Source of the DNA: Paratinospora sagittata
Lineage: Eukaryota > Streptophyta > Magnoliopsida > Ranunculales > Menispermaceae
Assembly (NCBI GenBank): GCA_035771175.1
Contig: CM069599.1
Location: 37,325,707 to 37,389,706 of the forward strand
DNA length: 64,000 nucleotides
Direction of reading: 5' to 3'
Shown piece by piece: positions 22,001 to 30,640 of the stretch (within the stretch, counting starts at the first letter, position 1; every line of letters begins with the position of its first letter). The notes under the pieces were generated by a model, which saw only the letters and a list, made by a program, of their open reading frames with translations, had not been told where the DNA came from and did not search any database. Both the position numbers and the translations under genes were made by a program.

Positions 22001-24696
22001 AACTCAAATACCAAAACACTTAAGGGCAAATGTAATGATATAGAATTTTCTTCGTCACAAGCAAACAATAATATTCATAATCGAGAATCAAAATCATGGT
22101 TGTCATAATCGAGAATCAAAATCAAATCAATTTGAAGCTTGATGAATCGAATTGGGATCCAAATCGATGAATCATAAGATTCACACTACATATGTGAATC
22201 GTATATTTGTATATATTAAGTAAGCAAAAACGTTGTAAAACCATTAGTGTTTTTTAGGTAATTAGCGATTTGGGCTGATTCAACTAGTGATTCAGTCCAA
22301 TTCACTTACAATTTGGACCGATTCAGATTGATTCACTTACGATTCACAAGTATAACAATTCAAGAATTTAATTCAAATTGTTTTGGCGGGAATCGAATCG
22401 TTGAATCGTATGATTCAACAATTCATATTGCAATTCTAACTACTATGGCAAAAACCATACAAAATCCTATTTTTCCGATAGCAAGAAAAGCTTTTGAGTA
22501 GAAAAATGAGACAACAAAAGCAAAACTGCACTAGCATTCCTCTTATATAAAGTCCCTAAGTCCAAGTTAAAGTTTCAAAATCTCAAAAAGAGGTGTTGTA
22601 ATTTGTGTCCAATACGATGAAGAAACTCATAACACGCAAATAAAGATAATCAAGTGACAATCAACCTCGCTTTGTTTCATCTATTCATGAGATACCATTA
22701 AAGACGAATAACAACATCCTAATGAAGCTAGCAAAATGCATGCATGAATTTTGCTTATAGCCCTAATAATGTAGGTAATGTTTGGATGGATCATTGTAAG
22801 ATATTGCTCACTAACAAGTGCCTAGAATAATGACTTGAACCATCAAACACTTCCCCTTGCATAGCATCTAGCTTGATAGTAGGATCCACTAGTAGAAACA
22901 ACTAAGCGTTTGCCTAAACGCTATAGCTATCAACATTTATGTATATCAAGCTATCATTAACACCCCCTTCACATGAAGCCCATCCTGCAAGTAAAGAATT
23001 GAGAAGAAACAAAAAATAAAATAAAAAAAATGAACAAATACATACTAAAGTTGAAAATAGGGAATATGCAAATGCCAACAGAAAAACTTAACCCAAGACC
23101 TCTCATAAAATCGAAGCTCTGATGCCAGTTAAAGTTTCAATGCCTTAGTATCATGGTCGAAGAACAAAGAAGAAAAGCTAAATGAATAAAAGAGGCAAGA
23201 GAAAATGGGAGAGGAGAGGTGCTATGAACAAAATAATGAACAGTACTACAAATACTATCTCCTTTTCCTACTTCTTTCATATTCATTATAAAATGTAAAA
23301 GGTCCAAAATAACCCCATATGTCTAAATACAACTATCGTATATCCAAATACACCCAAAACACAAAAATAAAGATAAATTAAACTATTCAAACTATTTCTA
23401 ACAATCAATAACTATCAAACAAAAATCCAAACTATAATAAAATCATTACAAGAACAATCAATTAAAAGCATGATATTCACCTGATGATCAATGTGAGCCC
23501 CCAATGGACATATCCTATAAGGAGAGACAACAACCCTAACCTCTTTTGCACTTCTGCCACTCATTTTTGCCACCTTCTTCCTGACTTCATCCAGCTGCAA
23601 TACCAACAGGCAAAAACCATAAAAAACAACCAAAAATGGACATTTAAGCAAACAAAAAACATCACTGTCAAGCGGTATTGACCATATTAAAAAAACTAAA
23701 ATGCCAAAGAGAAGAAATTTGAAAAAAGTCTCTGAAACTAGTAACACTCAACTTAACTCAACTCAGCGAAGGCTTTTCTCAACTACATTAGGCAGCCACA
23801 TAGATCCACTTCTTCCATTCTCCTCTATCAAATGTAAAGTTGACATTTATATTATAAGTAGTCATGTGTTTCTCAATCATTACCATCAATTGTTCATAGG
23901 ACACTCTTGTTAACTGCTGCATCTAATGGTCTTCGTTGTATATGTTCAAACCACATTCATCGGTTCTCTTTCATTTTATCCCCAATTGGTGTTACTCCTA
24001 TCGTTTCTCAAATAAGTTCACTTCTTAATTTGTCTACTATATGTTAAGCCTTCACAGTGCATAAGTTTGAAATCTGGAAATTTGATCTAGACATTTCAAT
24101 GATTCAGTTGATCTTAATACCAACATAAATCAATTGATTTAGTTTTAGTCTTTTCTAAGACATTTAAGACCAAGCATCAAATTCTCCAGCTGCACAAACA
24201 GAAATTGAACAAGTACTCAGTGAGATGCCAACATGTGTCAACTCAGGACTCCAATAGGCCCACTTGAAAGTCAATTATATGGCCATTTAGATACTCCTTT
24301 TTTTTTTTGCCGGAATTCAGGTTTCCGATCATAAACGATTAAAATCAAAGTAACAAGCAAAAGACAAATAAGAGTGGATCAGGATTCAAACGATTGAGAA
24401 CAACGCTAGAAGTGCAACAAAATCCGCAAAGCAAGAACATCAATTCAACAAATTCCACTGCATAAAAATGCCATCTCAGATTTCACCGGCCGATCACGGC
24501 GATGAAATCCCCAAGTGAAAACAAAAGCGGCATCACAATCGATACAACTTCACCTCAGATCATCCCCAATCAGCGGCGAAAGCACAAACACATTTAGTAA
24601 CAACACGAACCAATCAAGAAACCAACACGCATTAAACTAAAACCATAGAAATAAAAGGATTACCTCAGTTTCAGATGGCCAAGACGAACCTCCCAT
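10018..24696 (-). CDS. GALAK: Galacturonokinase, GHMP kinase family (14 exons)
   Basis: Phosphorylates D-galacturonic acid at C-1 with ATP (EC 2.7.1.44), a cytosolic salvage step that returns pectin-derived sugar towards UDP-galacturonate. CDS exons, minus strand: 24664-24696, 23481-23594, 21422-21493, 20808-20851, 20151-20292, 19986-20051, 19210-19289, 15948-16047, 15299-15474, 13013-13053, 12884-12912, 11443-11512, 11213-11302, 10018-10262. All have GT-AG borders and sum to 1302 nt, 433 aa plus TGA. GHMP motif 1 is [15 protein letters not shown] (35-49), motif 2 [12 protein letters not shown] (146-157) and motif 3 [13 protein letters not shown] (372-384). [14 protein letters not shown], as I recall it from Arabidopsis At3g10700, distinguishes GALAK from galactokinase. 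Exons of 29, 41 and 44 nt are unusually small. Introns are swollen by SINE, LINE, hAT and MITE insertions, but no exon is broken. Confidence 0.93.
10263..11212. other. GALAK intron 13, unremarkable
   Basis: A 950-nt intron between GALAK exons 13 and 14. Small ORFs on both strands show no family features, and no clear transposon boundary was found. Confidence 0.5.
11908..12195. mobile_element. Internal fragment of the hAT-like repeat in GALAK intron 11
   Basis: About 290 bases match, with few differences and in the same orientation, the interior of the hAT-like element at 17044-17911 (there 17312-17608). Shared strings include TTTGATATTCTT, ATATACTTTGCTAGTTTGAA, CATGCTTAATTTAT and AGCATATCCCATAAACTACA. 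No terminal inverted repeats were found at this copy, so it is a truncated relic or a segment captured by another element. Confidence 0.7.
12196..12883. other. Rest of GALAK intron 11
   Basis: Remaining intron sequence between the hAT-like fragment and exon 11. It is A-rich with no gene, RNA or element boundary that I could recognise. Confidence 0.4.
13184..13300 (-). mobile_element. Au-like tRNA-derived SINE (diverged)
   Basis: On the minus strand the segment begins with a tRNA-like head (GCCTTGGCACAACAGTTGAA), followed by a degenerate B box around 13241-13250 (AGTTTGAATC) and the conserved Au-SINE middle TAAGGTTGTGTAC, ending near ACTGGGTATGCCC. The same layout recurs at 20961-21129. It lies in GALAK intron 9, about 130 bases from exon 10. 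Boundaries are approximate because no target duplication is clear. Confidence 0.65.
13301..15298. other. GALAK intron 9, mostly unassigned
   Basis: No gene recognised in this roughly 2-kb intron segment. A short LINE-like phrase (CTCAACTCAACTAAGC...TATATGGGGCCGG) sits near 14942-14990 and matches the 3' tail of the LINE family seen elsewhere in this gene. The rest is AT-rich unique-looking sequence. Confidence 0.4.
17044..17911. mobile_element. Non-autonomous hAT-like element with 8-bp target duplication
   Basis: The element is bounded by CTTCATTG at 17036-17043 and 17912-17919, an exact 8-bp direct repeat. It splits the LINE sequence (GGTCTTCATTG ... CTTCATTGTATGTGCAAACC), which reads on normally across one copy of the repeat. 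Terminal inverted repeats are CAAGGATCAAAAATT and, read inward from the other end, CATGGTTAAAAAATT (12 of 15 identical). Subterminal TCGAATTTT/GAATTTTATCGAATT repeats are typical of hAT transposase binding regions. It is 868 bp long with no transposase ORF. An 8-bp duplication plus CA..G-type ends points to hAT. Confidence 0.8.
18050..18250 (-). mobile_element. Poly(T)-headed insert nested in the LINE
   Basis: A run of 20 T bases at 18050-18069, followed by about 180 bases unrelated to the LINE, separates two parts of the LINE reverse-transcriptase region that are normally contiguous. A poly(T) head means a poly(A)-tailed retroposon in minus orientation. The far boundary is uncertain and no target duplication was identified. 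Confidence 0.45.
19716..19922. mobile_element. Harbinger/Tourist-like MITE with TTA target duplication
   Basis: A 207-bp segment in GALAK intron 6 is bounded by TTA on both sides (19713-19715 and 19923-19925). The ends read inward as GGTTGTGCTAGGTTTGTGATTC and, from the other side, GGCCCCGTTTGGTTCGTGATTC, so the inner 13 bases differ at one position. TTA duplication with GG...GTTTGG-type ends fits PIF/Harbinger-derived Tourist MITEs. There is no coding capacity. A diverged relative lies at 49775-49945. Confidence 0.6.
20961..21129 (-). mobile_element. Au-like tRNA-derived SINE
   Basis: On the minus strand: CCTTGGCGCAATCGTTAATG (tRNA-like A-box head), TGTGACCTGGAGGTCACATG, B box GTTCGAATCC, then TTAAGGTTGCATAC and a tail ending in GGGTATGCCCTTCC. 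This is the layout of plant Au SINEs. The repeat GCATTATAT flanks it at 20952-20960 and 21130-21138, a plausible target duplication. It sits in GALAK intron 3, about 100 bases from exon 4, without touching the exon. Confidence 0.8.
21494..22086. other. Exon-3-proximal part of GALAK intron 2
   Basis: Intron sequence. At 21600-21665 it holds a short plus-strand LINE-tail phrase (GAAGTAGATTCATGTAGCC...AAGCTTTGTCAAGTT). Otherwise nothing is recognisable. Confidence 0.45.
22074..22448. mobile_element. Candidate MITE rich in GATTCA/TGAATC
   Basis: A block in GALAK intron 2 begins CATGGTTGTCATAATCGAG and ends ATTCTAACTACTATGG, which read inward from the right is CATAGTAGTTAGAAT: a weak terminal inverted repeat. 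Inside, GATTCA and its complement recur many times, as in subterminal repeats of hAT-like elements. The left edge carries a 21-base duplicated phrase (CATAATCGAGAATC...). No convincing target duplication was found, so the class is uncertain. Confidence 0.4.
22449..23480. other. Rest of GALAK intron 2
   Basis: No gene or RNA seen. The segment includes a phrase at 23095-23140 (CTCTGATGCCAGTTAAAGT) that resembles the text next to primer sites in LTR elements, but no element can be delimited. Confidence 0.4.
23740..24040 (-). mobile_element. LINE 3'-end fragment in GALAK intron 1
   Basis: This matches the same family as the LINE at 16820-19015: CAACTTAACTCAACTCAGCG, CTTTTCTCAACTACATTAGG, AAGTAGTCATGTGTTTCTCA, GGTCTTCGTTGTATATGTTC and GGTGTTACTCCTATCGTTTC occur in the same order. 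The reverse-transcriptase region is absent, so it is a 5'-truncated copy in minus orientation, which is typical of LINE insertion. Confidence 0.7.
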
Positions 24697-25120
24697 CTTG
24701 AGACTAACACCGCAGCCTAAAGCAACCGGAGATTTAAGTACCAAAACTTCGTCGATCAATAGTACAATCAGATCGGAAAATCTCTTCGGAATTAATCGAA
24801 AGACAACTTCAGATTTTGTAACAACAAGACAGGCGAGAGTTTCGAGTTCGATACGAAAGCTCCCTAATCTCTCCACTCCTCGCGTTCGCGTTCGCGTTTG
24901 CGATTGCGAGAAATATTATTCTCAATTCCTAAACTAAACTATAGAAATGAACACCTCTTAAACAGCAGCTTCTTCACTCTTCAGATGAAGACGCAAAGCA
25001 GAAGAAGCGTTTTCTCGCGTCGTGGGAAGTGCAGTGGCGTGGTATTGAAGACTTCGATTAGGAAATGTTGTTGGTTCGATTGTCAGATCTATTTTGGTGC
25101 AAGTCTTGGAACGGAGTAGC

Positions 25121-26834
25121 CGCAAACTTTTCGTGTCGTCGGCAGGTTGGGACTCATGCATCATGCATGTATGTAAACCTGTCACTACCACATATTGATG
25201 GGTATACGAAATTATTGAATTGCATAAACTTTTGAGTCTTATCAATACAAGAGAACAATAGACATTTAGAATAAATATTTGAATTTATTAATGTATGAGG
25301 TGTATGTTGTAATTAACAAAATACTTATTGATGCAAGATATATATGAGTAGTATTAAAGTCTAATTAAGATTTTTTTATTTTTTTTATTAGGATTGTTAT
25401 TTAGTTTTAAATTTATATTTTGTTTAGAATTTTGTACAGAATTTGAGTAAGAGTCCTAATTAATATTAGTTCAAATGTCATATTAGTCTATAAATATTTT
25501 AAGATATAATTAATAAACCCATAAAGAAAATTGCCACCAAAAAAATAACTCAAAAGAAAAATGTTTAATCAAGGTAAGTTACTAAATGTCTGATCAATAA
25601 TTTGCTATCAAAAGTGGAGGTAGGCTATGAAAATAATAGGTTAGCTTAACCTGGGTCCCCCAACTATATTTTTTAGGTTTGTTAGGTTTTTCTTCATTTG
25701 AAATTTCTTTTTTTTTTTTTTTTTTTGAAAAGTTCTTTTGACATATCTAAACTTAGAAAAAGAATAAAACTATTCATTCAAAATCATAATGCTTTAGTCA
25801 GCTAGTTCATCATAATTCAGCACATGCACATGAACAAAATTTCTAACTTTTACGACCACAAGATATCATCTAACACTAATGCAAAATCCTTACAGTGGAA
25901 TAAAAAATTTTACGATCGAGCAATAATTCTTGTCTTAGAATAATAAGTCTTCCAAAATAATAAAACTCTTTGTAGCCAACAAAAAAAAAAAATCTCAATT
26001 AGTCCTCTTTATATAGTGGTATAAGATATTATTTTCACTTTTAAACCTTCAAAAAAAAAAAAGGTTTTGATACTATTAGTATAAGATTTGACCAACGCCA
26101 GTAGACGATGAGATGAAGGATATAGGATGATCTAGAACTCGTCGTAGTGCTGGAGAGGTCACCAGAGGTTAATAATATGAGAAAGAAAAAAAGAGAGAAA
26201 TAGGCTATCGTAAGGAACACTGGTGTGGTGTCGGCCAAAAACCTTCCGATGCCTAAGTTAGTTCAGAGCTCTGTAGAGTTAATAGTACTGAACTATGTCG
26301 AGAAGAATTGCTTACCTCCCCCTTAGGGGTTAATGGTTATGGTCTTTTTATAGAGAGGGTTGGAAGTCTTTGGCCTTGTCGTAGAATTAAGAATCAATCT
26401 TATGCTGAAAAAATACATTTGATTCCTACTAGAATTAGGAAGATCTGGTGTGATCCTTACTGGATTAGAATGACTTAGTAGTCGAACTAGTAGAGCTTCA
26501 GGCCTTATCACAGTCAGATAAAGTGTAAATCTCAAACTTGCGTTTAGTCGTCATCCGTTTCGTAGTCATAGACCTCGTTAGCTCGGTATGCCGAACTGGA
26601 GTTTTCCATTCTGTCTACTTGTAAGTAAAGATATGGTCGGTAGCTTCAGGTCGGCAGGACACATCATGTTCTACAGGGCTGATATTGTCGTTTTATAGTT
26701 GCTGACTTGTCATCCAGGTTGGTAACCCAACCTGCCAACTTGAAGCTCTCCCATGTTGGTCTGATTATTATGTCAAATAATATGTCATCTAGCTCAGTAT
26801 GCCGAGAAACTGGTCCAGATACTATTTCAATTTA
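25121..26834. other. Intergenic DNA upstream of GALAK
   Basis: No gene recognised. The GALAK promoter and 5' UTR should lie at about 24697-25150 on the minus strand. Beyond that the sequence is AT-rich, with a poly(T) run at 25709-25726. At 26100-26820 a somewhat more GC-balanced stretch of unknown origin has no usable ORF and may be transposon-derived. Confidence 0.4.
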
Positions 26835-26842
26835 CATAAATT

Positions 26843-28286
26843 TAGGGGTGGCAATTCGGGCCAGGCCTTATAAAATTTTGGGTCTAGCCAACGTTAAAAA
26901 GTCTTGGCCTAGACCCATTCTAAAAAATATATAGACCGAGCATTTGGATCGAGCCTTTGAGTCGGGCCTTTAGGTTGGACCTTTGGGTTGGGCTTTTGGA
27001 CTACTAATATAATCAAATACATATTTTGAGGTTATATTAGTTACTATAAAATATAAATTTTAGTTAAATAATTAAATAAAACGTACAAATTAAAAATATT
27101 ATTTATTTAATTTATCTTATGTGTTAATTTATTCTAAATGAATTAGTTTATATATGTAGTTGGATAATATATTTCCTTCTTTCATAATTTTAGCTCAACC
27201 CTTATTATAATTTAGTTAAATTTTCTACTACAAACTTTAGAGAGTATACTTAATAAAGTATATTTGGTATATATATAAGTTTGTGTGTGTGTATATGTAT
27301 GTATAATATATTATCTAATTATATAATACTCTTGAATCTTAATTATGTTTTATTTTTACTATTTTATACTATAATTGTATACTATATATATATGTTAATT
27401 TATGTTAAATATGTGTTAATTTATTCTAAATGAATTAGTTTATGTACGTAGTTGGATAATATATTTCCTTCTTTCTTAATTTTAGTTCAACCCTTATTAT
27501 AATTTAGTTAAATTCCCTACTACATACTTTTAGAGAGTATATTTAATAAAGTATATTTGGTATATATATATAAGTTTATGCGTGTGTATATGTATGTATA
27601 ATATATTATATAATTATATAATACTCTTTAATCTTAATTATATTTTGTTTTTACCATTTTATACTATAATTGTATATTATATATACTCTGATTAAGAAAT
27701 ATAATAGGTATGTAGATTATTTGTTTTATTAAGAAATAAACTAAGTATGTGGATTATTCGTATTAATAATATATATATATGTAATACAAATATAAACCCT
27801 TAATTAAATAACGCTATTGACTTAATTAAATATATATTATACACATTTTGTACACTCTTAATTGTAATAATACACTTGATTATATTTTTTTATCATTATA
27901 TATATATTATATTTTTTTTCACAATATATTATGTACATGGTACGTATTATATTTATATATATTATATATACATTAATTATATATTTATATAGCACAATTT
28001 TAATCATATTTTATTTTTTTTATTTTATACTTTTAATAATTACGTGCACATATATATTTTATATTTATTAAAAAATATATATATAATCGGACCCAATTTT
28101 TGGGCCTTTGGGTTGAGCCTTCGGGTCTGGCCTTTAGACCGGATTAGCGGGCTGGGTCGGTTCTAACTATGTGATTTCAAACCCGTCTAATAAATTTTAA
28201 GACCAGACGGGCTGACCCATGTAATAATCGGGTCATTTATAATAGATCGGGTAAACCTATGGCCTCGGGCTAAATTGTCACCCCTA
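26843..28286. mobile_element. Non-autonomous hAT-like element (1.44 kb)
   Basis: Ends are TAGGGGTGGCAATTCGGGCC and, read inward from the right, TAGGGGTGACAATTTAGCCC (16 of 20 identical). Flanking 8-mers CATAAATT (26835-26842) and CATATATT (28287-28294) differ at one base, fitting an aged 8-bp hAT target duplication. Both ends are rich in GGGCC/GGCCTT-type subterminal repeats. The interior is extremely AT-rich and includes a direct duplication of about 290 bases. No transposase ORF is present. Confidence 0.8.
27119..27700. repeat. Internal tandem duplication (about 291-bp unit)
   Basis: The segment starting ATGTGTTAATTTATTCTAAA at 27119 recurs at about 27411 in the same orientation. Shared phrases include GTAGTTGGATAATATATTTC, CAACCCTTATTATAATTTAG, AGAGAGTATA and TATATGTATGTATAATATAT. 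The copies differ by scattered substitutions and small indels. The duplication is wholly inside the hAT-like element at 26843-28286. Confidence 0.75.
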
Positions 28287-28943
28287 CATATATTCAATTA
28301 TTTTTCTTTTTGGTCACTATATAATATTTACATTGAACCCCAACCATTTATTAGACATATCACTCAAAAACCCTTGGAAAAAAAATAAAAAAATGAAAAA
28401 TAAAAACTAAAAAATAACAGGCGGGAAACAAAAGCACAAAGTCATAGTCAGATCAACTACTAACTACGTTTTATCAGGTAACTACGTTTTATCAGGTCAT
28501 TCGTCAAAATCGAACCTGACCTCTTAATTAGAGTTAGGAAGATGTCTCGTCTTGATAAATCTAATTAATTGAACATTGAATATATATACAAAAGAAAACA
28601 CAACAAAATAATTAATTTGATACTGGTGGAGGGGAGGGGTACTGGATATTAATGAAACACACTTGAGCCAACATCACGAAGAAGAACAATTACAACCAAG
28701 ACAAAGCTTTAATTAGTTTATTGTCACTAAGGCTTCAAAGTTAGGTGAACACAATAATGAAAGCAAGCACTGAGATCATGTGATGATAGTGATACATTCA
28801 GTAATCCTAATTAATTAAGTTACAATTGCACCCAATATGTTCCAAGTAATTTTTCATTTATAAGTGGGCCGGCCAACAACATATTGCATTAAGCATTTTC
28901 TTAATTATAACATTTATATATCTTCTTCTTCACAAATATCTCA

Positions 28944-30551
28944 TCACACTTGAACAAAGTCCTTGTTATCCACCTCCATCATCTTATTAGTCCTCTTCTT
29001 CAAATCACCACTTCCATGCCTGAAATCAAGATTATACATAATAGGAACCATGGTGGCAGAGCACAAGAACACAAGAACAGGCCCAAAGATCCAAAGCAAC
29101 AGAGGAAGAGCTGCATAGAAAAGTCTGTTCCCTACAGCGTTCAAAGTGAACCCTCTCTCTAATAACTCTGATACATATTCTGGGTTCACCACATTAGCAT
29201 TAGCTGGGTCTTGTGGAGTATTAATAAGGAAGTTCACCTGATTCACGAACCTAATTGACAGAGAGTGGCTCAGGAATGAGAAGAGGAAGATTAGGAGAAG
29301 TGTTACGTATTTTAGAGCCATCATGAACTCTCCATGTGCTCCGTATGTTGAATCGTTCAAAGGCTTCTTTACGCTGTAAGTGCTGCTAAGCACTGCTGCT
29401 AAGCCTGTGCAAAGAAGGATTGATGTTGTGGCCATTAAGGTTGAGCCCATTATAGCATTACGAAGTGACTGCACTGCTAATATATTCTTCTTATCGTTAT
29501 CCTGCCAAATTCATCAACAAATTGGCCCACTTGGTGAAAAATTCAAGCGCCATTAGATATGTATGTGTGTGTGCATATTCAATATATTAAACCTTGATAA
29601 TTGTGTTAGAAATGATGTCACTTTCAGTACAGAAGTGTTCATTGCAAAATAGCCTTTTTGTCGTAGATATGTATATGTGACAAAATATTAATTTTTAGCT
29701 ACGAAAAGGGTTAGTTAAATAGCCTTTTCGTCGTAGTTTGTTTGTGTTGTTATAGCACTGAGTTCATGTTGATATATGTAGATAAATGGTCATAATCAAT
29801 GTATACTATGTTGGTGTGTTAGTGCAGCATTTGCCCTCCACTCGAGTAAAACTTCTTCTATATGATTATGAATAGCTTGACCAGTTGGATAAATAGTTGT
29901 GTCTAATGAAATTGCATCAAAACTCTATTAAGTCCAGCTATGTAAGAATCCCAAGCAATTGACGTGTGTGCATTTACTCATATGGACTTTGATGGAGGGA
30001 CTCAGGAGTATGTTCTGGAAGTGTACTCAAACACCTAATTCCCTTTTATCAACATCAACATGGAGTTGTCCAATACACAAAGCTCCATGTTGATGATACA
30101 AGGGATTTTAGAATCTCCAAAGCATTCATCTTTATTTATACCTAATGATTGTAATCAGATATCACATCCATTGATGTTAGTCATTACATTAATACTATAC
30201 CCTTAATTTTGGATGCTAGCATGGAGTGTCCTTTCATGGAATCAAGGAGCTTCTTAAATATTGCTTGTATAGCTATAGGACTTAGAAGAAAGGTATTTGC
30301 AAAGCTAACATCAAATTAAAACAAATGCATACATATCTACATGAATTGAGTAAGAAGTGAAAAATGGTGATTGCTTCTCATACCTTCATCATGCTTTCGA
30401 CCCATAATCGTCGACCGGAAGCGTTAGTTCCAATTATGGTAGTGAAGGGTTGTGTTCTAACCTTGTGCCATAACCAAGCATGATAAGAAATGGACATTAG
30501 CAACCCTAACGGCACCAAGGTAAGATCCAAATAGCTCTTCCTCCATTCCAT
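28944..30551 (-). CDS. DUF599 membrane protein (2 exons)
   Basis: A plant DUF599-family protein of unknown biochemical function. CDS exons on the minus strand: 30384-30551 (56 codons, from ATGGAATGGAGG) and 28944-29501, joined by an 882-nt GT-AG intron to give 241 aa. Four hydrophobic segments are visible: about 8-27 (LTLVPLGLLMSISYHAWLW), 75-96, 117-139 and 184-210. So it is probably an integral membrane protein, with a charged C-terminal tail (DLKKRTNKMMEVDNKDFVQV). The conserved YHAWLW and RLWVESMM strings in exon 1 and NPEYVSELLERGFTLNAVGNRLFY in exon 2 (two halves around residues 163-185) are what I recognise as family features. Reading frame and splice sites are intact. No function is inferred. 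Confidence 0.88.
30050..30110. repeat. Inverted repeat / hairpin in DUF599 intron
   Basis: The 13-mer CATCAACATGGAG at 30053-30065 is followed after 17 bases by its exact reverse complement at 30083-30095. The pairing extends imperfectly outward through CCCTTTTATCAA and TACAAGGG to about 28 bases per arm. It could be a small MITE remnant or a fortuitous stem-loop. No miRNA identity is claimed. Confidence 0.6.
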
Positions 30552-30624
30552 GATCTCTTCCTCTCTTTAGCTATATGACTCTTCCTCTCTCAATCTTTGC
30601 ATTCCATCCTCTTCTCTCCATTGC

Positions 30625-30640
30625 TCTTAATTTATATTTG
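30625..30640 (-). promoter_or_regulatory. Possible TATA box of the DUF599 gene
   Basis: The minus strand reads ATATAAATTAAG here, about 80 bases upstream of the ATG at 30551. This is a suitable distance for a TATA box with a short leader. Confidence 0.4.
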
